Source: Acholeplasmatales bacterium
GTDB lineage: Bacteria; Bacillota_I; Bacilli_A; Acholeplasmatales; Anaeroplasmataceae
Direction of reading: 5' to 3'
DNA length: 64,000 nucleotides
NCBI GenBank assembly: GCA_900770055.1
Contig: CAAGJD010000133.1
Coordinates: 1 to 64,000, forward strand
Shown here piece after piece: positions 1-7,991 of this stretch (positions are counted from its first letter, which is position 1; every line of letters begins with the position of its first letter). A program made the position numbers and the translations under genes. Below the pieces are notes generated by a model that saw only the letters and a list, made by a program, of their open reading frames with translations, did no database searches and was not told where the DNA came from.

Positions 1-56
1 ACCTGGAATAGTACAATGGGTAGTATAGGTACATATTGGATAAAGGAGAAATAATT

Positions 57-296
57 ATGTATAGAGAATTTGAACTTAAAGAAATTATAGATTCTTATGA
101 TGATGAAACTATAAATGAGATGATAAATGATGATAACGTCAAAGGATTTATGATAGAATTTGCTGAAACTATATGTGGAAATGTTGCAATTCTTGATAAT
201 GGCGTAGTTAAAGCAATGAATGATATATGTAATCAAGATAAATTTCATATAGTTATGATATATAAATATTTTGATAGAGAATTTATAAAAATATAA
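57..296 (+). CDS. Small acidic hypothetical protein (79 aa)
   Basis: I do not recognise this protein. The start is placed at the ATG at 57 because AAAGGAG at 42-48 lies 8 nt upstream; an in-frame TTG at 36 would put the ribosome site inside the gene. The product is short, acidic, and has no membrane segment or metal-binding motif that I can see. It is followed after 32 nt by another small gene in the same direction, so both probably belong to one transcript entering from the left edge of the window. Confidence 0.6.
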   Translation: MYREFELKEIIDSYDDETINEMINDDNVKGFMIEFAETICGNVAILDNGVVKAMNDICNQDKFHIVMIYKYFDREFIKI

Positions 297-328
297 TTAT
301 AAATTTATTATATTAGAGGCATTATAAA

Positions 329-523
329 ATGATTGATGAAACTAAAATCTATATAGTACCTATGGTAAAAATATCAAATAAATATATAGAAGAACCAGTA
401 GAAGTTAATATTTTAATTAATAAATATGGAATTACTTGTAAAAAAGATGGTTATCAACAAAAGTATTTCTATAAAGAATATTTTGAGTGGCTAATCTATA
501 GAAAGTATATAAAGGTAAAGTAA
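329..523 (+). CDS. Small hypothetical protein (64 aa)
   Basis: Unrecognised 64-residue protein, predicted mostly beta (IYIVPMVKI, VEVNILINKYGI) with a basic C-terminal end. A weak ribosome site (AGAGG, about 316-320) precedes the ATG. It sits between another small gene and a nucleotidyltransferase-like gene, all on the same strand. No function can be proposed. Confidence 0.5.
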   Translation: MIDETKIYIVPMVKISNKYIEEPVEVNILINKYGITCKKDGYQQKYFYKEYFEWLIYRKYIKVK

Positions 524-560
524 TTATAAATTTTGATTACTTAAATTAAGGAGAATTAAT

Positions 561-1682
561 ATGCTTGGCAAGAATATTAAAAAACATTTGAGAAATAAAA
601 TACAAGATTGGATAGACTCAATATCTAATGATAGGCAAGATGTAAAGGATGCTATTCTTGATAATGCTCTTATTACAGGTGGTGCAATAGTATCATTGTT
701 GCAGGATGAAGCTCCAAATGACTATGATATATATTTTAGAACAATTGATTCACTTAAACTTGTAGCAGACTATTACATAAATAGATTTATAAATAAATGT
801 CAAAAGCACGAAAATGAAAATGATGAAAATTCACCTATGGTTACAACTCTTACTACTGTGCCTGAACTTCAAAGATGCTATTGGGATGATATAACTAAAA
901 AATGGGTTGTGCTTAAATCAGGTGACAAAACTCCTAATAATGAAGAAGAACGATTGCGTATATTTATACGTAGTGTGGGTGCATTGGGAGATAATTTTAA
1001 TAATGCTGATGACTATAATGCATCTAATTTGGAATATAGACAAGCACTTGCTAAAATAGGTGAGACTATTAAAGAGGTAAATAAAAACAAAAAGAAAAAA
1101 GAAGAACTTAAATATAGTCCGATTTTTATGACAAATAATGCTATTTCTCTATCAGATAAGATACAGATTATATTGAGATTTTATGGTGAACCTGAAGAAA
1201 TACATAAAAATTATGATTTTGTACATTGCAGTTCATATTATCTTGTAAAAGATAATAAACTTGAATTGCCATCGAGAGCATTAGAGGCAATTATAAATAA
1301 GGAACTTTGTTATATTGGTAGTAAATATCCATTGTGCTCTTTGGTAAGAACAAGAAAGTTTATGAAACGCGGATGGAGTATAAATGCAGGTCAGTTTGTA
1401 AAAATGGCACTACAAATAAATGATTTGGATTTGAAAAATTTACATGTTTTTGAAGAACAGCTTGTTGGAGTAGATAGTGCTTATTTTAATGACTTGATTA
1501 CTTCTATTGAGAGAATGCGTAAAAATGATCCCAATTTTGTTCCTGATACAAATTATTTGATAAGACTTATAAATCAAATTTTTGATAACGAACAAGAAGA
1601 TGCAAATGGTACTTATAACGATGAAAGATCTATGCCTATATATGAGCATGATGACACTAATTGTTTAGATACAGATGAATAA
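561..1682 (+). CDS. Nucleotidyltransferase-fold protein (poly(A) polymerase / CCA-enzyme-like head domain)
   Basis: A 373-residue protein. Residues 39-58 carry TGGA...NDYDIYF: a Gly-Gly turn, a short helix, then D54-x-D56 in a strand. This is the arrangement of the catalytic GG...DxD motif of the polymerase-beta-type nucleotidyltransferases, the tRNA nucleotidyltransferase / poly(A) polymerase branch being closest by eye. The remainder is helical, with a Lys-rich stretch near residues 174-182 and an acidic C-terminal tail. The start is supported by AAGGAG 9 nt upstream. The substrate is unknown; it could modify host tRNA or RNA, or another phage product. It lacks the neighbours of a toxin-antitoxin pair. 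Family level is moderately sure, function is not. Confidence 0.6.
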   Translation: MLGKNIKKHLRNKIQDWIDSISNDRQDVKDAILDNALITGGAIVSLLQDEAPNDYDIYFRTIDSLKLVADYYINRFINKCQKHENENDENSPMVTTLTTVPELQRCYWDDITKKWVVLKSGDKTPNNEEERLRIFIRSVGALGDNFNNADDYNASNLEYRQALAKIGETIKEVNKNKKKKEELKYSPIFMTNNAISLSDKIQIILRFYGEPEEIHKNYDFVHCSSYYLVKDNKLELPSRALEAIINKELCYIGSKYPLCSLVRTRKFMKRGWSINAGQFVKMALQINDLDLKNLHVFEEQLVGVDSAYFNDLITSIERMRKNDPNFVPDTNYLIRLINQIFDNEQEDANGTYNDERSMPIYEHDDTNCLDTDE

Positions 1683-1770
1683 ATGAAAATAATTATATTT
1701 AATATAGTCTTGAGTTCATCAGGGTCAATCCTCTAAATATTTATTATAAATGTTAATAAATAATAATGTA

Positions 1771-1816
1771 ATTAAATTTTGTGCACAGGTTTTATTTTAT
1801 GCGTACAAAATTTAAT
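1771..1816 (+). terminator. A+T-rich inverted repeat (hairpin) in the 357-nt gap after the nucleotidyltransferase gene
   Basis: ATTAAATTTTGT (1771-1782) and ACAAAATTTAAT (1805-1816) are perfect reverse complements around a 22-nt loop, and the downstream arm runs into ATTATTTTAAT. It may act as a terminator or as a transcript-end stabiliser. The rest of the 1683-2039 gap holds no gene I can support, only very A+T-rich DNA with the GCTAAAT motif at 1871 and the inverted-repeat element ending at 2020. Confidence 0.4.
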
Positions 1817-1870
1817 TATTTTAATATATAGTTTAAATTTAAAAATTTACAATAATTATATAAATATTAA

Positions 1871-1877
1871 GCTAAAT
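1871..1877 (+). promoter_or_regulatory. GCTAAAT intergenic motif, copy 1
   Basis: GCTAAAT followed by an A+T-rich segment, 163 nt upstream of the gene at 2040. The same heptamer with a nearby TATA-type sequence occurs in four other intergenic gaps (4340, 7935, 25338, 34076), always upstream of a module start. It could be a phage-specific promoter element or activator site; this is a pattern observation only. Confidence 0.3.
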
Positions 1878-1966
1878 ATATTGTATTCTTTAAAAGCTCC
1901 CAAAAACGGTTAATTAATTTATTAATATATTTATTTAATTATTTATCTATATAAATAATAATATAG

Positions 1967-2020
1967 ATATATTAATTAATACACAGCTTTTGAAAATAAA
2001 TTGATAAACTGTTTATTAAC
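1967..2020 (+). repeat. Inverted-repeat element with palindromic core (partner at 25166-25219)
   Basis: Bases 1986-2020 match the reverse complement of 25166-25200 at 34 of 35 positions, and similarity continues outward through a TATTAATTAATA-type stretch. The core TTGATAAACTGTTTATTAA (2001-2019) is a near-perfect dyad, ATAAAC-N-GTTTAT. A third copy of the core lies at 59578-59596. Here it lies 20 nt before the start codon at 2040, where a bound protein could block transcription or initiation. It is either an operator-like site or a recombination repeat. Confidence 0.6.
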
Positions 2021-2039
2021 AGATTATGAGGTGAATAAT

Positions 2040-4244
2040 ATGAATGAATTAGAAAAAAGAGCTAAATATCATGCTAAGCATCAAGATGGCATGAGTCCAT
2101 TTTATAGCTTAGGAGAAAGTAAAAGTTTAAAGGAAGCACCAGATATATTTGGAATTGAGACAGATGCTGAAATAGCAGCTGAAATGGATAAACGTAGGGA
2201 AGCTGCCTGGGCTAAACGCAGAGAGATAATTGATGGTGATATGTTGGGTTATGTTTCAAATTATGAAATGCTCGATAAAATGGCCACTAAGAAGACTCTT
2301 AAAGATAAGAAAGACTTCATTGTTAACTACATTATGGGAGATTTACCTGAAGTAAGAAAAGGTCCAGATTTCAGAGGTAAACAATCATTTATATATAATT
2401 CTAAATATAAAGATAAGCCTGTAGATAGAGCTATGGCTGAGAAATGTGCTGATTTTATTCTTGATAAATTTAAAAATGAAGATGGAGTTCGTTTTTATAA
2501 AGATCCTAATGGTATTGTAAGAGATGCTAATGGTATTAATGTTAATGAGACTCGTTACAATAATAATAATATTAAATTTAAATATCGTGAAGAAATAATG
2601 CATAAGAAGTTTCCTAATATCAAATACTTCCACGAATTATCTAAAGAGCAACAAGAAGCTATAGATATGGAAGCTAAGGAATTATGGTTAGCTGATGATA
2701 ATTATGTTGAAATAGTTCCATTATCTGAATCTAAGAATAAAAAGAAACCATATAGCTCTATAAATAAGAATGCAGGAAATGTAGAATATAACAATAAAAT
2801 GTTTAATGCTATGAATAATTCAATTGAAAGCCCAATAAATAATCCTGTTAATGGTCCATTTGGAGAAAATATTAGTGGTGAAGGAATAGGTGAATCAATC
2901 ATTGATGATCATGCAAACCAGAAATCCGCAGATCTACTTACTAGATTGAATTCTTTAGAATCATGTAAAGGTGTTTCAAAAGTTCCTTATGAATTAGCAA
3001 TACAATACAAATCTATATTGAATGAGTTTCCTGTGGGAACTGTTTTAAAACTAAAAATTGATGCAGGGGAAGAAACATATACTAAAACAGACTCAGAGTT
3101 CTGGAAACATTATAGAGCTCCTTGGGGCAATACTAAAGTAATACATGTGCTTGATCTTGCAAGGTGGTTTGCAGGAAGAAAATATATTTCTAGAAGCTCA
3201 ATTGAATATAGTCAGAAAAAATTAGATGAAGCTGCTTCTAAGAAAGAAACAATTGAACTAGAGTACAAAGATCTTGAATTCACGCAATATGGTCCCAAAC
3301 GAGACGTAGATGATTGGGATGAGTGGGATAGATGTATTGATTGGACTTATAAAGTAGATAAAAACGATCTTTATACATTTATTTTTGAGTCATGCATTGA
3401 TGAAACAGATTTTCCAGAAGCATTTGAGGATGAGTTCGATCCAAATAATACAGAACATTGGGCAAGATTTGAGAACTGGCTTGACGATAATTTTGATTTT
3501 ATTTATAATAAATATGAGCAGAAAATTCTTGAGCATTGGAAAGAAGCTGCGATCGAAGAAGCAAGAAATGAATACGATCCAGATGATGAATATTATAATG
3601 AATCACTAAAAAATAATAAAGATAAAGAATTAGTTTATGATAATACAGCAGCTACTCCAGATTTATTTGAAGTAGCTACTCCACAAGAATGTGCAGATTT
3701 ATTTGGTAAACCAGTAAGAGATGGTGATAAAGTGTATTATCCAAAAACTAATGAAGATATTCAAGCAGATTTAATGAAGGCTAGTTCAGATATAAAACAA
3801 ATGGCAGCAGAATTAAAGAATAAAGTTAGTAATAATCAATTAAATCTTAAAGAAGAATTAAGTAAAGATGTTAGAGATTTTATAATTGGTGAAGCTGAAT
3901 ATGGAGAATTAGATATAAATGATATTATAGACAGCTTGATATATATGAATAAAAAGTTTGATGAATCTGAAGTAAGAAAATTTGTAGATGAAGTTAATAA
4001 TGGTAATGTAACAAAAGATATACCATCTGTAATAATAAATGGACAAGCTTCATATAGATATGGAGAAACAGATATAAATAATATAAAAACAGAATATTGT
4101 TTAACTGTAAATGAATTAATAGAATATTTAAATACTACGTTTGATGGAGATGAACCAATAGTAATTAAATATAATAATGAATATTGTCCATTAATTGGTT
4201 CAAACTTCATAGATGCTAAAATAACTAAAAAGATAGTAGATTAA
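2040..4244 (+). CDS. Large acidic protein of unknown function, candidate virion/internal protein (734 aa)
   Basis: Not recognised. The start at 2040 is chosen because GAGGTG (2028-2033) lies 6 nt upstream; an in-frame TTG at 2001 falls inside the palindromic element. The protein is strongly acidic with many Asp/Glu clusters (for example DWDEWDR and DPDDEYY) and long helical segments. It has a linker with GESKSLKEAPD near residues 26-36 and NESLKNN further on; L-K-E-A fits the T4-type prohead-protease consensus (L/I)-x-E. It is the first of six similar acidic genes up to 11.9 kb and is followed by a terminator at 4252. The presence of protease-type sites suggests a packaged or head-associated protein, but that is inference. 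Confidence 0.6.
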   Translation: MNELEKRAKYHAKHQDGMSPFYSLGESKSLKEAPDIFGIETDAEIAAEMDKRREAAWAKRREIIDGDMLGYVSNYEMLDKMATKKTLKDKKDFIVNYIMGDLPEVRKGPDFRGKQSFIYNSKYKDKPVDRAMAEKCADFILDKFKNEDGVRFYKDPNGIVRDANGINVNETRYNNNNIKFKYREEIMHKKFPNIKYFHELSKEQQEAIDMEAKELWLADDNYVEIVPLSESKNKKKPYSSINKNAGNVEYNNKMFNAMNNSIESPINNPVNGPFGENISGEGIGESIIDDHANQKSADLLTRLNSLESCKGVSKVPYELAIQYKSILNEFPVGTVLKLKIDAGEETYTKTDSEFWKHYRAPWGNTKVIHVLDLARWFAGRKYISRSSIEYSQKKLDEAASKKETIELEYKDLEFTQYGPKRDVDDWDEWDRCIDWTYKVDKNDLYTFIFESCIDETDFPEAFEDEFDPNNTEHWARFENWLDDNFDFIYNKYEQKILEHWKEAAIEEARNEYDPDDEYYNESLKNNKDKELVYDNTAATPDLFEVATPQECADLFGKPVRDGDKVYYPKTNEDIQADLMKASSDIKQMAAELKNKVSNNQLNLKEELSKDVRDFIIGEAEYGELDINDIIDSLIYMNKKFDESEVRKFVDEVNNGNVTKDIPSVIINGQASYRYGETDINNIKTEYCLTVNELIEYLNTTFDGDEPIVIKYNNEYCPLIGSNFIDAKITKKIVD

Positions 4245-4251
4245 TAAGAAT

Positions 4252-4288
4252 AAAGGAGATTAGTTAACATAAATCTAGTCTCCTTTTT
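4252..4288 (+). terminator. Rho-independent terminator
   Basis: AAAGGAGATTAG (4252-4263) pairs with CTAGTCTCCTTT (4275-4286) as a 12-bp stem with one G-U pair and an 11-nt loop, ending in a five-T run (4284-4288). It closes the transcript of the gene ending at 4244. The upstream arm resembles a ribosome site but no ORF follows it. Confidence 0.8.
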
Positions 4289-4363
4289 ATAATAAGAAAA
4301 TAAATAATTATAAATAAAGATAAATAAAAATTAAATTATGCTAAATTGATATATAAGCAATAG

Positions 4364-4392
4364 TTGACTTGTATAATAAAGTATATTACAAT
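4364..4392 (+). promoter_or_regulatory. Sigma70-type promoter upstream of the gene at 4420
   Basis: TTGACT (4364-4369), 17-nt spacer, TACAAT (4387-4392). Transcription would start near 4400, leaving a leader of about 20 nt that contains the AAAGGAG ribosome site at 4402-4408. A GCTAAAT motif lies just upstream at 4340-4346. A strong terminator precedes it, consistent with a new transcription unit. Confidence 0.6.
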
Positions 4393-4419
4393 AAAAACAG
4401 TAAAGGAGATAAAAATTAT

Positions 4420-5973
4420 ATGGGAGCAGGAGCAGGTTATACCTTAGAAGCTAAAGAGATTATAATTAGTAGCATACATTCTATAAAGCTCAACAGAGTA
4501 CTTGAAGCTTATACTACATATGATACTATAAATTTTGAAGCAGAGTTTGATACAGAAATAGATTGTATAATAAATGATATATCTTTTGAATCATATGAAT
4601 ATGGCGACAGTTTAGATGTAGTTCATGGCATAATAACAAAATTAGTACTTAGTTTTGAAAATACAGATGCAAAATCAGAGAGTGATTCAGATATAGCAGA
4701 ATGGATAGAAAAACATATATATACTATTAGAGAAGAATTAGTAAATGATCATTTTTCTACAAATTATATGGTTGGAGGCGGATATATCCATACCACATTT
4801 GATGGTTATATAGTAAAAACAGATGATATGAACGCTGTAGAACACCCATATTATTATGTTAATGATAATGCAATGTGTATTACAGCTGCTGAGGTTATGA
4901 TAGATCCAGAAGATAAAAATATTGTAGATTATATAGATAGAGCAGTTACTGGAGAAAACATGCTTACAGAGTATACAACAGAAGATAACGAAGAATTTTT
5001 TGATGATATACATGCAGCTATAGAATATGCTAAAGACAATGGCTACGATAAAGTATATTATCAGACTCAGAAAGAAACAGTAGATGGAGATCTTGATACC
5101 ATAGACTATGGCGTAGCTTGGCGAGATGAAGACTATTATGATGAGTTTTCAGAAGATGATTTCAATGAATCATTAAATAAAAACAGCTTAAATGAAGCTA
5201 ATACGTTTGAGTATAAAGAAATATTAAAACTTGCTAAAGAAGCTGGTTTTACTACAGTAGATGAGCTTAATAAATTTAAGAAAGAGCATAATGGAGAAGA
5301 CTTAATTAAAGCTCTTAGAAATAGAGTAGGTTCTAATAAACAAGAGGCCAGAGCATTTAAAGTTAATTATAAAGATGGCAATGTTTATGCTAGTAAAATA
5401 ATTAAAGCTAGCAGCAAAGAAGCTGCTAAGAAAATTGCTGAAGCAAATGGAATTAAAAACATTATAAATGTTAAGAGCATGGACTATGCCGCTGCAAAGA
5501 GATTAGGTTTTGATTTTAAAGAAACAATAGGAGAGGGATGTAAACCTATTAAAGAAGATTCTGCCAATGGTTCAGTTTATGACGCTCTTTATGATACAAT
5601 TCAAGACGCATATGATCCAGTAACTTATGATGAAGCTGAGTATGCTATTGAAACTGCTTATGAAGATGGCGACATTGACGAAGAAGAATATGATGAGCTT
5701 ATGCAGGAGCTTGATGAAGCAAGAAATAATGCAGATAAGTTTAATAATGAGCAATTAGACGAGCTTGGTAAAAAGTTTGGTTTAGACTATATGTTCTATA
5801 AAGATAGAGGCGAAGATGTTATGTTATACGCCCCAGATATAGAAGATTATGACGATGAAGATGCTTATGAAGAACAGCTTGAAGCCTTTGATGATTTTCT
5901 ACACTATATCGAAATAGATTTAGATGGCGATACTGAATACTTTAGTGAAACTGTGACAATATTACACAGATGA
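4420..5973 (+). CDS. Acidic protein of unknown function, candidate virion/internal protein (517 aa)
   Basis: Not recognised. The start at ATG 4420 follows AAAGGAG at 4402-4408; upstream in-frame codons would overlap the promoter -35/-10 region. The N-terminus MGAGAGYTLEAKEII is followed by an acidic, mixed alpha/beta protein. A low-complexity linker near residues 250-260 contains NESLNKNSLNEANTF, whose L-N-E-A resembles a prohead-protease site. The next segment, EYKEILKLAKEAGFTTVDELNKFKKEH, looks like a compact helical domain. The C-terminal 130 residues are almost all Asp/Glu/Tyr-rich helices. It belongs to the acidic cluster of 2-12 kb and has its own promoter. Confidence 0.55.
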   Translation: MGAGAGYTLEAKEIIISSIHSIKLNRVLEAYTTYDTINFEAEFDTEIDCIINDISFESYEYGDSLDVVHGIITKLVLSFENTDAKSESDSDIAEWIEKHIYTIREELVNDHFSTNYMVGGGYIHTTFDGYIVKTDDMNAVEHPYYYVNDNAMCITAAEVMIDPEDKNIVDYIDRAVTGENMLTEYTTEDNEEFFDDIHAAIEYAKDNGYDKVYYQTQKETVDGDLDTIDYGVAWRDEDYYDEFSEDDFNESLNKNSLNEANTFEYKEILKLAKEAGFTTVDELNKFKKEHNGEDLIKALRNRVGSNKQEARAFKVNYKDGNVYASKIIKASSKEAAKKIAEANGIKNIINVKSMDYAAAKRLGFDFKETIGEGCKPIKEDSANGSVYDALYDTIQDAYDPVTYDEAEYAIETAYEDGDIDEEEYDELMQELDEARNNADKFNNEQLDELGKKFGLDYMFYKDRGEDVMLYAPDIEDYDDEDAYEEQLEAFDDFLHYIEIDLDGDTEYFSETVTILHR

Positions 5974-5981
5974 TAAAATAG

Positions 5982-6010
5982 TTGATATATTAGCAGCTAT
6001 AGATTATAAT
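5982..6010 (+). promoter_or_regulatory. Sigma70-type promoter with overlapping inverted repeat
   Basis: TTGATA (5982-5987), 17-nt spacer, TATAAT (6005-6010). An inverted repeat, TTAGCAGCTA (5990-5999) and TAGCTGCTAA (6018-6027), brackets the -10 box, one arm in the spacer and one just downstream of the likely start site. The geometry suits a repressor operator or an early attenuating hairpin. The promoter serves the gene at 6053, whose ribosome site is GGAG near 6040-6043. Confidence 0.65.
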
Positions 6011-6052
6011 AAATTTGTAGCTGCTAATTATAATGAATAGGAGATAGATATA

Positions 6053-7834
6053 ATGAATAAAAAAGTGATTATAGCTCAAGCAAAAGCTGATAAGAAGAGA
6101 GGGCTTGAACTTGACCCTCTTAATCCAGATGATTTAGAAAATGTCATGGTGGAGTATGGCTATGATGATGAGGAATTAGCTATTTATAAGGACGCCTATT
6201 TTGGTACAAAGGTAGAAGAAGCTTTTTCATATGAAGATGATGAGTTCTTCACAAGAGAAGAAGTAGATGACTTTGCTGAAAAAGTTTGTGATCATGTTAA
6301 TGAAACATTTGGTGAAAAATTTGAAGTTCAAGCATCTTATATTACTAATAATGAAATCGAAGTAATAGTTTATAATGATGATCTCGGTGAATTTATTGGT
6401 AAAGAGAAAATTGATATGAGACGTATTAGAAAACCAAGCGATCTTGATAAATATGTTTTAGATGTTGCGGAAAATATTATAGACGAAATTAAAGAAGTTT
6501 TGATTGATAGTGATTATCATGATGCAAGTGAAGGTGAACTCAAAAGAATGGGAGTGTTTGATGATTCTATAACAGAAGATTCAGATGGTGATCTATTTGG
6601 AGTATTTTCTACTGGAGGGTCAATAGGATCAAATGATAGCGATAATCTCAGGGTATGGAGCGGCAATAAATCGGGACAGTTAGTTAAAGTATTTCATTCA
6701 AGTGCTGAAGCTCAGGATTACGCTAAGTCTGCAAAAGGACGACTTAGTAAAGGTGAACGTTCATACTATGGTATGACTTATTTTACTAAGAAGTTGTCAA
6801 AGAAGGATAAAGAGCATCCTCAAGTTATCAAATTAATAAATGAGTCAGTAATTAAAGAATCACCAGAAGATGATGGGCCATATAGCTATAAAGAAACAGA
6901 AGCTGAACTTCAATCATTAACACAAAATTGGACAAGAGAAAAAGACCAATTAAAGTGTGGCTATGACGAAGAAAAGAATTATGGCATGGAAATTCTATCT
7001 AAGCATAGTTATGAGTGTAATGCTGATAAGCAAGGCGGATGGTGGATAGTTGATTATTGGAAAGATCTTGATTCTGATAAAAAAGGTGTAAGATTTGGTA
7101 AAGCTAAAAAAGCAATAGATTTTGATCCATATGCGTATGATAAAGACATATTTAAGCCTGGTATAGTAGTTGAGTTTATGGAAGATGTTTTATATGGTGA
7201 TGCTGAGGTTGTAGCTGAAGCAGAGCTTGATAAATATCCAGTAACAGACACTGAGGTTTATGAATTTATAACTAAGCACGGTTTTAAAATGTCTAATGAA
7301 GATGAAGGTATGTTCTATATTCCTAAAGGAACTAGAGCTAAATTCATTGGAGAATTAGATGTTGGATCAAGCTGGCCTATGTTTGAGGTAAATGGTATCG
7401 AACTTGAATTTGCTAATGATGAACCATTTAAAGTAAGCATTATAGATGATTCTATAACAGAAGCAACTACAATGAGACATGGTTGGTATGGTTCAAGATA
7501 TACTGATTATAATAAAGAAAACGGTTGGACAGATGAAGATATAGAAACCCATAAAAATACTAATTGGGCAGCAAGAGATTATGAAGAGCTTCCAATTCCA
7601 GAGGATAATTTCATTGGGATAGCTGTAGCTTATACTGATAATGGTGTAAGAAAAATTAAATGTAAATTTATAAAATTTATAAGACCAAATCCTATATATC
7701 CTCCTTATTATGCTCCAGAAAAGAAACCATTTACTGATGTTGTAGGACCAATGTTTGATGGTAAAAAGTATAAAACTTATGATATACATGATAGATATGA
7801 GAGTCAAGATGTATATGATTATTTAAGTAGATAA
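6053..7834 (+). CDS. Acidic protein of unknown function with repeated 'YHDAS...DDSITE' module (593 aa)
   Basis: Not recognised as a whole. Residues 155-175 (YHDASEGELKRMGVFDD, then SITE) are closely similar to a segment of the next gene (residues about 96-115 there), so the two share a module. DDSITE occurs a second time before TTMRHGWYGSRYTDYN in the C-terminal third. I-T-E matches the (L/I)-x-E prohead-protease consensus, as does LINES near residue 262. The rest is acidic, with several beta-rich blocks (KPGIVVEFMEDVLYG, VGSSWPMFEVNGIELEF). Spaced 79 nt from the previous gene, it has its own promoter at 5982 and a terminator at 7842. Confidence 0.55.
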   Translation: MNKKVIIAQAKADKKRGLELDPLNPDDLENVMVEYGYDDEELAIYKDAYFGTKVEEAFSYEDDEFFTREEVDDFAEKVCDHVNETFGEKFEVQASYITNNEIEVIVYNDDLGEFIGKEKIDMRRIRKPSDLDKYVLDVAENIIDEIKEVLIDSDYHDASEGELKRMGVFDDSITEDSDGDLFGVFSTGGSIGSNDSDNLRVWSGNKSGQLVKVFHSSAEAQDYAKSAKGRLSKGERSYYGMTYFTKKLSKKDKEHPQVIKLINESVIKESPEDDGPYSYKETEAELQSLTQNWTREKDQLKCGYDEEKNYGMEILSKHSYECNADKQGGWWIVDYWKDLDSDKKGVRFGKAKKAIDFDPYAYDKDIFKPGIVVEFMEDVLYGDAEVVAEAELDKYPVTDTEVYEFITKHGFKMSNEDEGMFYIPKGTRAKFIGELDVGSSWPMFEVNGIELEFANDEPFKVSIIDDSITEATTMRHGWYGSRYTDYNKENGWTDEDIETHKNTNWAARDYEELPIPEDNFIGIAVAYTDNGVRKIKCKFIKFIRPNPIYPPYYAPEKKPFTDVVGPMFDGKKYKTYDIHDRYESQDVYDYLSR

Positions 7835-7841
7835 ATCATTA

Positions 7842-7880
7842 AGAGAGAGGGACATTATTATCCCTCTCTTTATTAATTTA
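7842..7880 (+). terminator. Rho-independent terminator
   Basis: An 11-bp stem (AGAGAGAGGGA, 7842-7852, with TCCCTCTCTTT, 7861-7871; one G-U pair) has an 8-nt loop and runs into the T-rich TTTATTAATTTA. It lies 8 nt after the stop codon of the 6053 gene and separates it from the next unit. Confidence 0.75.
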
Positions 7881-7934
7881 ACACTTTATTTATAAATAAA
7901 AAATAAAATTATAGTATAATTATAATTATAATTA

Positions 7935-7948
7935 GCTAAATATATTAT
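7935..7948 (+). promoter_or_regulatory. GCTAAAT intergenic motif, copy 3
   Basis: GCTAAAT (7935-7941) is followed 4 nt later by TATAAAA, 51 nt before the ATG at 7992 and just after a terminator. No good sigma70 promoter is visible in this gap, so this motif is the best candidate for driving the downstream operon. Hypothesis only. Confidence 0.35.
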
Positions 7949-7991
7949 AAAATATTATAAAATATTGTAAATGTTGTAAGGAGATTTACGT

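Noticed and set aside
2001..2029. TTGATA as a -35 box for the gene at 2040
   Set aside because: At 17 nt spacing there is no -10 sequence, and transcription would start within the ribosome site; better seen as part of the palindromic element.
1440..4210. Open frames of 60-130 codons on the minus strand throughout the window
   Set aside because: They overlap well-supported plus-strand genes, have A+T-biased low-complexity translations, no ribosome sites, and no neighbours in the same direction.
4252..4258. AAAGGAG as ribosome site after the 2040 gene
   Set aside because: No start codon with an open frame follows; it is the upstream arm of a terminator hairpin.
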